A stretch of DNA of 64,000 bases from 43-108 sp001915545 (GTDB taxonomy: Bacteria; Bacteroidota; Bacteroidia; Bacteroidales; Bacteroidaceae): assembly GCA_902491215.1 (NCBI GenBank), contig CABUGV010000008.1, forward strand, positions 1 through 64,000. The letters are read 5' to 3'. Shown piece after piece: positions 26,040 to 35,095 of this stretch. The stretch's first letter is position 1; each line of letters begins with the position of its first letter. Under the pieces are notes generated by a model that saw nothing but the letters and a program-made list of their open reading frames with translations, searched no databases and was not told where the DNA came from. Both the position numbers and the translations under genes were made by a program.

Positions 26040-26606
26040 ATGCTAAAGAACAAAAGCTTATCAATTATTGCCGTTACCTTATTCGCATTCATAGGCTCAA
26101 TGATGATGTCATCGTGTACAGACGAAGACGATCAAGCATCATATTATCTGTCAGGATGCTGGGCCGGCGACATGGGAATGTACTATACAGACGGTTACTG
26201 GGACTACTACGCCTACAAGACCGAAATCGAATTCATACCCGACTATGAATATGCCACTCACGGATATGGAAGGCAGGTGGACTACTACAGGGAAGGATAC
26301 TACCCTACCATGCACTACCGCTTCTACTGGAAAGTGAACAACGGTGTCATCACCCTCGTCTATCCAGACGCCCCGGAACTGAATGTCAACATATTCGACT
26401 ATTATCTCTACGACGATTATTTCAGCGGAAGAATAGGCGACACGCCGTTCAGGCTATATAAGATATACGATTTCTATTGGGATGACAACTGGGGATATGA
26501 CGATTGGTACTGGTCGAAACCAAGAAATACCGTTTCCGACAGCATCAGCACGGACACTCTGAACATAAGAAGAGGGTGCAGATTCAATATTCCGGCAGAA
26601 AAATAA
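26040..26606 (+). CDS. tyrosine/tryptophan/aspartate-rich lipoprotein
   Basis: This 188-residue protein has a type II signal peptide with lipobox SMMMSSC (Cys at about 26). The mature part is unusually rich in Tyr, Trp and Asp (for example YYTDGYWDYYAYK and DFYWDDNWGYDDWYW). The order of segments, W-x-G-D-M then strand-like blocks (TEIEFIPDYEYATHGYGRQVDYY, MHYRFYWKVNNGVITLVYPD), suggests a small lipocalin-like beta-barrel. I do not recognise a named family. It is monocistronic, with its own promoter and a tRNA downstream. Confidence 0.7.
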   Translation: MLKNKSLSIIAVTLFAFIGSMMMSSCTDEDDQASYYLSGCWAGDMGMYYTDGYWDYYAYKTEIEFIPDYEYATHGYGRQVDYYREGYYPTMHYRFYWKVNNGVITLVYPDAPELNVNIFDYYLYDDYFSGRIGDTPFRLYKIYDFYWDDNWGYDDWYWSKPRNTVSDSISTDTLNIRRGCRFNIPAEK

Positions 26607-26755
26607 CGAAAATGCCCCTGGGAAAGCCTGCACTAGAAAAGAAAGAAAACCTCACAGGAAAGAGTAAAAAGGGCGTAAAATCTCGTAAGATGTACACCAG
26701 AAAGGCGGTAAAATGAAGAAAACGAATAAAAATTTTAAAATTTATCGCTAAAAAA

Positions 26756-26786
26756 TTTGGAGGTATTCAAAAAAGCGCTACCTTTG
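26756..26786 (+). promoter_or_regulatory. tRNA promoter
   Basis: TTTG (26756-26759), a 19-base spacer and TACCTTTG (26779-26786) match the -33/-7 consensus. The tRNA begins 22 bases later. Confidence 0.8.
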
Positions 26787-26807
26787 CAACCGCAAACGAA
26801 AAACGAT

Positions 26808-26881
26808 GGCGGGGTAGCTCAGATGGTTAGAGCGCATGATTCATAATCATGAGGTCTCCGGTTCAATCCCGGATCCCGCTA
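26808..26881 (+). tRNA. tRNA with CAT anticodon (Met or lysidine-modified Ile)
   Basis: A full cloverleaf is visible: acceptor GGCGGGG / TCCCGCT with terminal G-U pairs, D arm GCTC...GAGC, anticodon stem CATGA/TCATG with loop TTCATAA, and T arm TCCGG-TTCAATC-CCGGA. CCA is not encoded. The anticodon stem lacks the three G-C pairs of initiators, so it is elongator tRNA-Met or tRNA-Ile2. Confidence 0.93.
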
Positions 26882-26886
26882 CAAAG

Positions 26887-26917
26887 AGCATTCAGCAAGT
26901 CAGCTGGATGCTTTTTT
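26887..26917 (+). terminator. tRNA terminator
   Basis: AGCATTCAGC (26887-26896) and GCTGGATGCT (26903-26912) form a 10-bp stem with one G-T pair, followed by a run of Ts. Confidence 0.9.
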
Positions 26918-27010
26918 GTTATAACACCAGACTAAAACATTTTTTCAGACCAATAGTGCTGTTGTCCATTTTTACTTTTATATTTTTGTCGAACAACAAC
27001 ATCAAACAAC

Positions 27011-27874
27011 ATGAAATCAATAATCGACATACAGATAGGAGCCGAGTGCATCAAGTGCAGAAAATGCGAACGTGTTTGTCCTGCCGGAATCATTACTTAT
27101 AACGAAAAGAACAAGAGCATGGATATAAGCCGTGCAGAAAGATGTATCGTTTGCGGGCAGTGCGCAGCGGCATGCCCTGTCGGCACACTGAAACATTCGT
27201 CATTCCCTGAAGGTTCGATAAAGCCATTCGACAAAAATGACTGTCCGACAGCAGAACAGCTGATGCTTCTGATAAAGAAAAGACGTTCGAACAGAGCATT
27301 CTCGACAAATGAGGTAGCAGATGAGGACATCGACAAAATAATCGAGGCCGCACAGTACACTCCTACTGCACGCAACTCGAGAGACATCGGCTTCGTTGTC
27401 ATAAAAGATTCCGACAAACTGCTGGAACTTTCAGAGTTCACATGTTCGACCTTCGAAAAAATGACAAGCCGACTTGAAAATCCGTTCATCAAACCCGTGC
27501 TGTCACGTATACGTCCGGACTTCTACAAAAGTGTACCTGTAATGAAACATGTAATCAAAGGTTTCAGGAAACACAATGAGGGGATACTACGCAATGCTAC
27601 AGCTGCCATCCTTATTTACACGAAAGACAACGGTATGTTCAGCAATGCGGATGCAAATCTGGCTTATCAGAATGCCTCGCTGATGGCAGAATCGCTCGGT
27701 GTAAACCATTTCTACACCGGTTACCTGTGCGCAGCACTGCGTTTAAACAAGGGCACACTGGAAAAGAAGCTGGATATAGAAGGAACGATACAGGCCGGCA
27801 TGGCTATAGGAATGCCTCTGTTCAGCTTTACGAACTACATAGACAGGGGCAAAGCTGCGGTTAAACATTTGTAG
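27011..27874 (+). CDS. ferredoxin-nitroreductase fusion protein
   Basis: This 287-residue protein has an N-terminal two-cluster ferredoxin: CIKCRKCERVC (C13, C16, C19, C23) and CIVCGQCAAAC (about residues 45-55). A nitroreductase-like FMN domain follows from about residue 85 (IKKRRSNRAFSTNEV, YTPTARNSRDIGFVVI), with a C-terminal GMAIGMPLFSF. Such fusions move electrons from ferredoxin clusters to FMN for reduction of unknown substrates in anaerobes. It appears monocistronic. The physiological substrate cannot be inferred. Confidence 0.9.
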   Translation: MKSIIDIQIGAECIKCRKCERVCPAGIITYNEKNKSMDISRAERCIVCGQCAAACPVGTLKHSSFPEGSIKPFDKNDCPTAEQLMLLIKKRRSNRAFSTNEVADEDIDKIIEAAQYTPTARNSRDIGFVVIKDSDKLLELSEFTCSTFEKMTSRLENPFIKPVLSRIRPDFYKSVPVMKHVIKGFRKHNEGILRNATAAILIYTKDNGMFSNADANLAYQNASLMAESLGVNHFYTGYLCAALRLNKGTLEKKLDIEGTIQAGMAIGMPLFSFTNYIDRGKAAVKHL

Positions 27875-28055
27875 CACACACGCCACGCAAAAAGGCACAA
27901 TCTGAAAACGAAAAGCCCCACTCTCTGCTTCAGGCAAAAACGAAAAACAGCAAGTCGGTTTAAAGTAGGCACAGATGAAAGCCTGCATAGGCAAAAAAGT
28001 AGGCATAAGCAATCTAAAAAAAAGAAAAAAGGCCGAAACAATATATTTTTTATAG

Positions 28056-28063
28056 TATTTTTG
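28056..28063 (+). promoter_or_regulatory. -7 box upstream of the LptF/G gene
   Basis: TATTTTTG matches TAnnTTTG and lies 38 bases before the ATG at 28101. The preceding intergenic stretch (27875-28055) holds no other recognisable feature. Confidence 0.55.
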
Positions 28064-28100
28064 CAAACCAGTAGTTACCTATACGGAGAGATACTTTTTT

Positions 28101-30038
28101 ATGCGCATTATAAAAAGGCTGGACATATTCATTCTCAAGAATTTCATGACCCTGTTTGCAGGTACATTCTGCATCAGTCTTTTCGTCGTCATGATGCAGT
28201 TTCTATGGAAATATGTCGATGAGCTTATAGGCAAGGGACTTTCGATAACCGTAATGGCGAAATTTTTCTTCTATGCAGGAGAAACGCTTGTGCCGTTGGC
28301 TTTGCCGCTTGCCATTCTGCTGGCCTCACTCATTTCATTCGGAAATCTGGGAGAAAGATTTGAGCTCCTGTCAATCAAAGCGGCCGGAATATCGCTGTTC
28401 CGCACAATACGTCCCCTGGTAATCTTCATGCTCATTCTGAGCGGTGCTTCATTCTATTTCCAGAATGTAAAAGTACCTCAGGCACATCAGAACCTTATGC
28501 AGCTGCTGTATTCCATGAGGCAGAAATCGCCGGAACTTGACATTCCGGAGGGTGTATTCTACGACGGCATAGAAGGACTCAACCTTTATGTCAAGAACAA
28601 GGACAAGAATACAGGTATTCTCTACAACATGGTGATATACAATATGAGAGACGGCATAGACAATGCCCACATCATATTGGCCGATTCGGGCAAGCTGGAA
28701 ACTACGGCTGACAAGAAGCATCTGGAACTGCATCTTTACAACGGCGAACAATTCGAGAATCTGAACTCAGATGCCCTGATGACCGGCAATGTGCCATACC
28801 GCAGAGAAACGTTTGTGGAGAAGCACTTCATATTTGAGTTCGACTCAAATTTCAACATGGCAGATGCTGAGACATTCTCTACGTCGGCTTCAACGAAGAA
28901 CATGCAGGAACTGTTTACCGCAATAGACTCGATGAATGTCGTGTACGACAGCTTGGGTACAGCCTATTACAACGACATGAAGAAAGGCTCCATGCGCGTA
29001 AGGGAGATGAGCGAAGACGACATAAAGAAGCACGAGTCAGAAAAGAAACAGGGACGCATTGAGAAGGTAATGCTAGACAGCGCGTTCAGCAAAATGCCGG
29101 CTTCAGCAAAATTAAGCGTGCTGAGGGATGCTTCGCAGAAAATCAATGCTCAGCAAATGGACACAGAGTTCAAGAGCTACAGCATGGAGAATGGCGACGG
29201 ACAGATAAGAAGACACTGGATTCAGATCCACCAGATGATTACAATGTCGCTGGCATGTCTGGTATTCTTCTTCATCGGCGCACCTCTAGGCGCCATAATA
29301 AGAAAGGGCGGACTTGGATTGCCTGTTGTAGTTTCAGTCTTGATATTCATCGTATACTACATCATCAACACTGCAGGACTCAAGCTTGCAAGAGAAGGTT
29401 CGATACCTGTATGGCTGGGTATGTGGATAAGTACTATAGTGCTGGCTCCGCTGGGCCTTCTGTTTACTGTAAAATCGAACAACGACTCCGCCGTATTCAA
29501 CATGGATGCATACGTTTCGTTCTTCAAGAAAGTATTCGGAATAAGACAGCAGCGCCACATTGCCAGGAAAGAGGTCATCATCAACGACCCTGACTATGAA
29601 AAGATGACCAAGCATCTTGACTACATAACAGCAAGCTGCAAGAGCTATACAAAACGGAACAACCTGAAGAAATTCCCTAGCTACATAAGACTTTTCTTCA
29701 AGATAGATCAGGACGAAGAGATTGAACGAATAAGCGATGAGCTGGAATATATTGTAAGGACACTGTCCAACAGCAAAGACAAGAGCATACTGATGCTGCT
29801 CAATTATCTACCGATACTAGACATACATGCACATACAGCTCCATTCAAGAGCAAAAAGCTTAACAAGGCTGCAGGAATAATATTTCCAATCGGACTGATA
29901 CTGCTTTTCAGAGTAGGAAGATTCAGACTCAGACTCAGAAAGGACCTCAGAAAAATCAACAGTACATGTACAAAACTGAGGGAACGTACCAGTATTCTTT
30001 CCGGTGAAAATATGAACACTGCAACAAACAACGCATAG
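28101..30038 (+). CDS. LptF/LptG-family lipopolysaccharide export permease
   Basis: This 645-residue inner-membrane permease is part of the Lpt bridge that lifts LPS out of the inner membrane. Three N-terminal spans (about residues 14-36, 55-80, 100-120) precede a periplasmic beta-jellyroll-like region (about 125-350). More spans follow at about 378-400, 405-430 and 435-455 (MITMSLACLVFFFIGAPLGAIIRKGG). The C-terminal 170 residues (QQRHIARKEVI onward) form a basic, probably cytoplasmic extension with a last hydrophobic segment near 600. It is longer than enterobacterial LptF/G but usual for Bacteroidota. LptF versus LptG cannot be decided here. Confidence 0.88.
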   Translation: MRIIKRLDIFILKNFMTLFAGTFCISLFVVMMQFLWKYVDELIGKGLSITVMAKFFFYAGETLVPLALPLAILLASLISFGNLGERFELLSIKAAGISLFRTIRPLVIFMLILSGASFYFQNVKVPQAHQNLMQLLYSMRQKSPELDIPEGVFYDGIEGLNLYVKNKDKNTGILYNMVIYNMRDGIDNAHIILADSGKLETTADKKHLELHLYNGEQFENLNSDALMTGNVPYRRETFVEKHFIFEFDSNFNMADAETFSTSASTKNMQELFTAIDSMNVVYDSLGTAYYNDMKKGSMRVREMSEDDIKKHESEKKQGRIEKVMLDSAFSKMPASAKLSVLRDASQKINAQQMDTEFKSYSMENGDGQIRRHWIQIHQMITMSLACLVFFFIGAPLGAIIRKGGLGLPVVVSVLIFIVYYIINTAGLKLAREGSIPVWLGMWISTIVLAPLGLLFTVKSNNDSAVFNMDAYVSFFKKVFGIRQQRHIARKEVIINDPDYEKMTKHLDYITASCKSYTKRNNLKKFPSYIRLFFKIDQDEEIERISDELEYIVRTLSNSKDKSILMLLNYLPILDIHAHTAPFKSKKLNKAAGIIFPIGLILLFRVGRFRLRLRKDLRKINSTCTKLRERTSILSGENMNTATNNA

Positions 30039-30113
30039 ACAAAAGCAGGAATTCTGCTGATGTACAACAAAAAAGAAACGAACAATAAAGACTAACTTTT
30101 TAGATTAGCAGAT

Positions 30114-31328
30114 ATGGGAAATTTCAAATTCAACACTATCGAAGAAGCCATTGCTGATTTCAAGGAAGGCAAGCTGGTTATAGTTGTGGACGATGAAGAC
30201 CGCGAAAACGAAGGAGACTTCATCACACCGGCAGAGACCATAACACCTGAAAAGGTGAACTTCATGCTCAGGGAAGGGCGCGGGGTGCTGTGTGCACCGA
30301 TAACCATATCAAGATGCAAAGAGCTTGAACTGCCTCATCAGGTGGACGACAATACTTCAATGCTCGGCACACCGTTCACTATAACGGTAGACAAGCTTGA
30401 AGGATGTACAACAGGTGTTTCGGCACACGACCGCGCAGAAACCATTAAGGCTCTGGCTGATCCAGAATCGAAGCCAAGCACATTCGGACATCCGGGACAC
30501 ATCAACCCTCTCTACGCACAGGACAAGGGTGTGCTGAGACGCGCCGGACATACAGAAGCAGCCATCGACCTTGCACGTCTGGCCGGAATGAGACCTGCAG
30601 CCGCACTGATCGAGATTCTGAACCCTGACGGCACTATGGCACGCATGCCGGAACTGCAGGAAGTGGCTAAGAAATTCGACATGAAGCTCATACAGATAAA
30701 GGATCTCATAGCTTACAGACTTCAGAGAGAATCGCTCGTGGAAAAAGGCGTGGAGGCAGATCTTCCTACTGACCACGGACACTTCAGAATTATTCCTTTC
30801 AGACAGAAATCAAACGGTCTGGAACATATTGCCTTGTTCAAGGGTACATGGACCAAGGATGAGCCAATACTCGTCAGAATGCACTCATCATGCATGACCG
30901 GTGATATATTCGGAAGCAAGAGATGCGACTGCGGCGATCAGCTCCACAAGTCAATGGAACAGATAGACAAGGCAGGAAAAGGTGTCATTGTATACCTCAA
31001 TCAGGAAGGACGCGGAATCGGTCTGATGAACAAGATTGCCGCATACAAGCTTCAGGAAGAAGGATACGACACAGTAGATGCAAACATACATCTCGGATTC
31101 GACCCTGACGAAAGAGATTACGGCGTAGGCGCACAGATTCTGCGAGAACTTGGCGTAGGAAAAATCCGCCTGCTGACAAACAATCCAGTCAAGAGAGTCG
31201 GACTCGAAGGATACGGACTTGAAATCGTTGAGAATGTTCCTATAGAAATAACTCCCAACGAATATAACGAGCGCTATCTGAGAACCAAAAAAGACAGAAT
31301 GGGACACACGCTTCATTTCAACAAATGA
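30114..31328 (+). CDS. ribBA: bifunctional DHBP synthase / GTP cyclohydrolase II
   Basis: This 404-residue enzyme makes both riboflavin precursors. The N-terminal DHBP synthase (1-200) has VVDDEDRENEGDF, HTEAAIDLARLAG and the ribulose-5-phosphate binding GCTTGVSAHDR. The C-terminal GTP cyclohydrolase II (about 205-404) has the zinc site CMTGDIFGSKRCDCGDQL and YLNQEGRGIGLMNKI. Both active sites look complete. It starts 75 bases after the Lpt permease gene and may be cotranscribed with it. Confidence 0.97.
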   Translation: MGNFKFNTIEEAIADFKEGKLVIVVDDEDRENEGDFITPAETITPEKVNFMLREGRGVLCAPITISRCKELELPHQVDDNTSMLGTPFTITVDKLEGCTTGVSAHDRAETIKALADPESKPSTFGHPGHINPLYAQDKGVLRRAGHTEAAIDLARLAGMRPAAALIEILNPDGTMARMPELQEVAKKFDMKLIQIKDLIAYRLQRESLVEKGVEADLPTDHGHFRIIPFRQKSNGLEHIALFKGTWTKDEPILVRMHSSCMTGDIFGSKRCDCGDQLHKSMEQIDKAGKGVIVYLNQEGRGIGLMNKIAAYKLQEEGYDTVDANIHLGFDPDERDYGVGAQILRELGVGKIRLLTNNPVKRVGLEGYGLEIVENVPIEITPNEYNERYLRTKKDRMGHTLHFNK

Positions 31329-31389
31329 TGCGGACGAGCAACATTCATAACAAGACAACAATAAGTTTATTCACATAAAGATTTTGTAC

Positions 31390-32583
31390 ATGGAAAATTT
31401 ATCTGACCGTCTCAACAGACTTTCGCCATCAGCAACTTTGGCAATGTCGCAGAAAAGCAGTGAACTTAAAGCACAGGGAGTGGATGTTATCAACCTCAGT
31501 GTAGGTGAACCTGACTTCAACACACCTGACCACATCAAAGAAGCTGCGAAAAAGGCCATAGATGAGAACTATTCCAGATACTCTCCGGTTCCAGGATATC
31601 CAGCTCTGAAAAATGCTATCGCCGCAAAGCTCAAGAATGAAAACGGATTGGATTACAAACCTTCGCAGATTCTCTGCTCTAACGGTGCAAAGCAGTCTGT
31701 ATGCAACGCCATCATGGCTCTCATCAACTCTGGAGACGAGGTGATAATACCTGCTCCTTACTGGGTAAGCTACCCTCAGATGGTAAAACTGGCTGATGGA
31801 GAACCTGTAATAATTGAAGCTCCTATCGAACAGGATTTCAAGATTACTCCAGAACAGCTCGAAGCAGCCATCACACCTAAAACTCGTGCACTCATTCTCT
31901 GCTCTCCATCAAACCCTACAGGTTCTGTATACAGCACTGAAGAACTCGAGGCTCTCAAGAATGTACTTCTCAAGCATGAGCGCGTAATCGTACTTGCAGA
32001 CGAAATCTACGAACACATAAACTATGTAGGCAAACATGCTTCAATGGCACAGTTTGACGACATCAAGGACAGAGTTGTAATCATCAACGGTGTATCAAAG
32101 GCATATGCAATGACAGGATGGCGTATAGGTTTCATCGCTGCACCGGAATGGATTGTCAAAGGATGCAACAAACTTCAGGGACAGTACACCAGCGGACCTT
32201 GCTCTGTAAGCCAGAAAGCTGCTGAAGCGGCATACACAGGCGACCAGCAGTGTGTTGAAGATATGCGCAAGGCCTTCGAGCGCCGCAAGAACCTCATCGT
32301 TAAACTTGCAAAGGAAATACCTGGATTCGAAGTAAACGAACCGCACGGAGCATTCTACCTCTTCCCTAAGTGCTCTTACTACTTCGGAAAGAAAGACGGC
32401 GACCGCGTAATCAACAATTCTACAGACTTCGCAATGTACCTTCTCGAAGTAGGACATGTTGCAACCGTAGGAGGTGATGCATTCGGAAGCCCTGAATGTT
32501 TCCGCATGAGCTATGCTACAAGCGACGAAAACATTGTTGAAGCAATGAAAAGAATCAAAGAAACTGTTGCTCGCCTGAAATAA
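31390..32583 (+). CDS. PLP-dependent aspartate-type aminotransferase
   Basis: This 397-residue fold-type I aminotransferase (aspartate aminotransferase class Ib-like) has NLSVGEPDFNTPDHI, SNGAKQSVCNAIMAL, SPSNPTGSVYS, the DEIYEHI segment, and the PLP lysine in GVSKAYAMTGWRIGF. The start is ATG 31390; the frame could use TTG at 31384, but MENLSDRL is the natural N-terminus. It most likely transfers amino groups between aspartate and 2-oxoglutarate. Related family members act on other substrates, so aspC is probable but not certain. Confidence 0.9.
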   Translation: MENLSDRLNRLSPSATLAMSQKSSELKAQGVDVINLSVGEPDFNTPDHIKEAAKKAIDENYSRYSPVPGYPALKNAIAAKLKNENGLDYKPSQILCSNGAKQSVCNAIMALINSGDEVIIPAPYWVSYPQMVKLADGEPVIIEAPIEQDFKITPEQLEAAITPKTRALILCSPSNPTGSVYSTEELEALKNVLLKHERVIVLADEIYEHINYVGKHASMAQFDDIKDRVVIINGVSKAYAMTGWRIGFIAAPEWIVKGCNKLQGQYTSGPCSVSQKAAEAAYTGDQQCVEDMRKAFERRKNLIVKLAKEIPGFEVNEPHGAFYLFPKCSYYFGKKDGDRVINNSTDFAMYLLEVGHVATVGGDAFGSPECFRMSYATSDENIVEAMKRIKETVARLK

Positions 32584-32611
32584 TCGAGACATACAGTTGT
32601 TTGAATAAAAA

Positions 32612-32651
32612 AATGAGGAGTTGAAACACGATGTTTCACTCCTCATTTTTT
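32612..32651. terminator. terminator after the aminotransferase gene
   Basis: AATGAGGAG (32612-32620) with TGAAAC pairs to GTTTCA-CTCCTCATT (to 32647) with a single bulged T. Six Ts follow, and a run of As precedes, so it may work from both sides. Confidence 0.88.
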
Positions 32652-32666
32652 GTATACTACCAGACA

Positions 32667-32700
32667 TAAAAAAGGACAGTCTCCAAAAGGAAACTGTCCT
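32667..32700 (-). terminator. terminator of the ferredoxin gene
   Basis: AGGACAGT (32673-32680) and ACTGTCCT (32693-32700) form the stem; on the minus strand six Ts follow. It sits 24 bases beyond the ferredoxin stop. Confidence 0.88.
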
Positions 32701-32724
32701 CGATATCTACTCTTTCTCGCGGAA

Positions 32725-32898
32725 TTATTCTCCAGCTGAAATTGCACCAGCAGGACAAACACCTTCGCAAGTACCGCAATCAACGCATGCATTTGCATCG
32801 ATAACATACTTTCCATCACCCTCAGAGATAGCTCCTGATGGGCACTCAGCGGCACAACTTCCGCACATTACACAATCGTCACTAATTACGTAAGCCAT
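32725..32898 (-). CDS. 2[4Fe-4S] ferredoxin
   Basis: This 57-residue protein is a classic clostridial-type ferredoxin: MAYVISDDCVMCGSCAAECP holds C9, C12, C15 and C19, and ACVDCGTCEGVCPAG holds the second CxxCxxCxxxC set (C38-C48). It is a small soluble electron carrier for anaerobic metabolism. It is a short single-gene unit with a good promoter and terminator. Which redox partner it serves in this strain is not shown by the context. Confidence 0.95.
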   Translation of the reverse strand: MAYVISDDCVMCGSCAAECPSGAISEGDGKYVIDANACVDCGTCEGVCPAGAISAGE

Positions 32899-32940
32899 TT
32901 TTCTTTGATTTTTAATTAATAAACTTTTCTAAAACTCTGG

Positions 32941-32948
32941 CAAAGATA
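32941..32948 (-). promoter_or_regulatory. -7 box of the ferredoxin gene
   Basis: On the minus strand TATCTTTG (32948-32941) matches TAnnTTTG, 42 bases before the ferredoxin ATG. Confidence 0.6.
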
Positions 32949-33206
32949 TAATAAATTAATGATATTGGATATGCCGCAGGCAGGAAAATTATTCATTTAT
33001 TATACAGATAAAGCAGAGGCGCAGACATATAGAGTCTTGTTTTTACCGAACATGAACAAGAGTACCGATAAAAGAATTATCTTTGTCTTGACATTTACGG
33101 GGCACCGGTGCAATATGGGCTCCAGAAACATAATAATCTGACGGGAAAAACGTTATTTACAAATACACAACGCTTGTCAGAATCTACGACAAAGAGCCGA
33201 ATAAAC

Positions 33207-33917
33207 ATGCATGCAAAACATTCTATAATATTGTTCGTAATATGGGCATTGACCATATTGACAGCCACGGCACAAACAAGAGTCGTGCAAAACCGACCGT
33301 ACATTGACCAGAGAAGACTGCATTATGGATTCATGGCCGGAATACACATGCAGGATCTTGAATTCGAAAACAATGGATATATAGACGAAAACGGCAATCA
33401 GTGGTACGCAGATGTGGGCTCATACGACCCAGGATTCAGCGTCGGCATATTGGGAGAGTTGTATCTGACCAAGCATCTGGCACTTCGAGCCATACCGACA
33501 ATGCACTTCGGCAACAAAACAGTGACATTCCGCAATGCGCTCAATGGAGACGTGCAGAGGCAGACAATAAAGTCGACTTACATATCACTACCTATAGACT
33601 TGAAATTCAGTGCTGAGCGCTTCAACAATTACAGGCCTTACATGATGTGCGGTGTGAATCCTATGCTAGACCTCACAGTAAAGAAACAAAAGCAGGTATT
33701 GCTGAAAACGTTTGATGTATACCTTGAAGTCGGACTGGGATGTGATTTCTATCTGCCATTCTTCAAGTTTATCCCTGAAATAAAATTCTGCTATGGCCTG
33801 ACCAATGTACTCAAGAAAAAAAGAGACGACCTGACAGACGACAGCATGCTCATATTCACGGAATCGCTCAACAAAGCAAATTCAAAGATGATAGTCGTAT
33901 CATTCTACTTCGAATAG
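33207..33917 (+). CDS. PorT-like outer-membrane beta-barrel protein
   Basis: This 236-residue protein has a signal peptide (MHAKHSIILFVIWALTILTATAQ). The frame extends to 33108, but the signal peptide begins at 33207. The barrel strands (LHYGFMAGIHMQDLEF, FSVGILGELYLTKHLALRA, STYISLPIDLKFSAER, YRPYMMCGVNPMLDLT, VYLEVGLGCDFYLPF, KMIVVSFYFE) match the PorT family, originally a type IX secretion component but also found in bacteria without gliding. A TATCTTTG box lies at 33078. The large protein at 15333 carries a sorting-type C-terminus, so a partial type IX-like pathway is conceivable but not shown. Confidence 0.78.
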   Translation: MHAKHSIILFVIWALTILTATAQTRVVQNRPYIDQRRLHYGFMAGIHMQDLEFENNGYIDENGNQWYADVGSYDPGFSVGILGELYLTKHLALRAIPTMHFGNKTVTFRNALNGDVQRQTIKSTYISLPIDLKFSAERFNNYRPYMMCGVNPMLDLTVKKQKQVLLKTFDVYLEVGLGCDFYLPFFKFIPEIKFCYGLTNVLKKKRDDLTDDSMLIFTESLNKANSKMIVVSFYFE

Positions 33918-34051
33918 CACCAACTCATGCTTTTTGCCTGTTGCAGTTTTCACCTTTTTTTTATTCCTTTGCACATATAAAAAAAGAACATCAACGGCAT
34001 AACTGTACAACACCTAGCGGACATGTGCCGAGACACAATAGACAAAGAGAA

Positions 34052-35095
34052 ATGAAATATTCTATAATCATACCTGTATACAATAGGCCTGATGAGGTCG
34101 AAGAACTGCTCCAAAGCCTGGCCAAACAGACTTTCAAGGATTTTGAAGTGGTAATAGTGGAAGACGGCTCGACTGTGACATGCAAAGAGGCGTCGGACAA
34201 ATATCAGGAGCGTCTCGACATAAAATATTTCAAGAAGCCAAACTCCGGACCTGGGCCATCAAGAAACTTCGGTGTAGATCATAGTTCAGGGGAATATGTT
34301 ATAATTCTTGACTCTGACTGTGTATTGCCTGACGGATATCTGGAAGCAGTTGAAAAAGAACTGCAGCAATCTCCGTGCGATGCCTTCGGTGGACCGGACA
34401 GAGCGCATGACTCTTTTACCAATGTACAAAAAGCCATCAGCTATTCCATGACATCCTTCTTTACAACAGGAGGAATACGCGGTGGAAAAAAGAAACTGGA
34501 CAAGTTTTATCCACGCTCATTCAATATGGGTGTACGCAGAAAGGTATACAATGATCTGGGGGGCTTCTCTAAAATGAGATTCGGCGAAGACATAGACTTC
34601 AGTATACGCATATTCAAAGGCGGATACAAATGCCGTCTGTTCCCGGAGGCATGGGTATGGCATAAAAGACGAACCGATTTCGACAAATTCTTCAAGCAGG
34701 TTTTCAACTCCGGAATTGCAAGAATAAATCTTTACAAGAAATATCCAGAATCGTTAAAAATAGTACATCTGCTGCCGGCAGTATTTACCGTAGGAGTAAT
34801 ATTACTGCTGATAGCCGCTCTTGTAATGGAATTTACCGTTCACGGAGGATTCCAGCTGGGACAGACAACAATACAATGGTACACCGTTCCGCTGATGCCT
34901 ATACTCCTATACATACTTATGGTATTCATCGATGCCAGCATACAGAACAAAAGCGCCATTATTGGTTTTATGGCTACAGAAGCGGCTTTCGTACAGCTAT
35001 TCGGATATGGATTGGGATTCATAAAGGCATGGTGGCAAAGATGTATAATGAAGAAGGGAGAATTCTCCGCATACGAAAAGAACTTCTATGACTGA
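34052..35095 (+). CDS. family 2 glycosyltransferase with C-terminal membrane spans
   Basis: This 347-residue GT-A enzyme starts MKYSIIIPVYNRPDEVEELL. The longer frame from 33941 is rejected because the GT2 fold begins here. The DXD-type motif is LDSDCVLPDGY. The acceptor/catalytic segment includes GGFSKMRFGEDIDFSIRIFKGGYKCR and AWVWHKRR. Two hydrophobic segments (about residues 243-267 and 283-303) anchor it in the membrane. It overlaps radC by 8 bases. The sugar donor and acceptor cannot be told from sequence; an envelope glycan is likely. Confidence 0.85.
   Translation: MKYSIIIPVYNRPDEVEELLQSLAKQTFKDFEVVIVEDGSTVTCKEASDKYQERLDIKYFKKPNSGPGPSRNFGVDHSSGEYVIILDSDCVLPDGYLEAVEKELQQSPCDAFGGPDRAHDSFTNVQKAISYSMTSFFTTGGIRGGKKKLDKFYPRSFNMGVRRKVYNDLGGFSKMRFGEDIDFSIRIFKGGYKCRLFPEAWVWHKRRTDFDKFFKQVFNSGIARINLYKKYPESLKIVHLLPAVFTVGVILLLIAALVMEFTVHGGFQLGQTTIQWYTVPLMPILLYILMVFIDASIQNKSAIIGFMATEAAFVQLFGYGLGFIKAWWQRCIMKKGEFSAYEKNFYD

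Noticed and set aside
31384..31389. TTG start for the aminotransferase
   Set aside because: The ATG two codons later gives the normal N-terminus.
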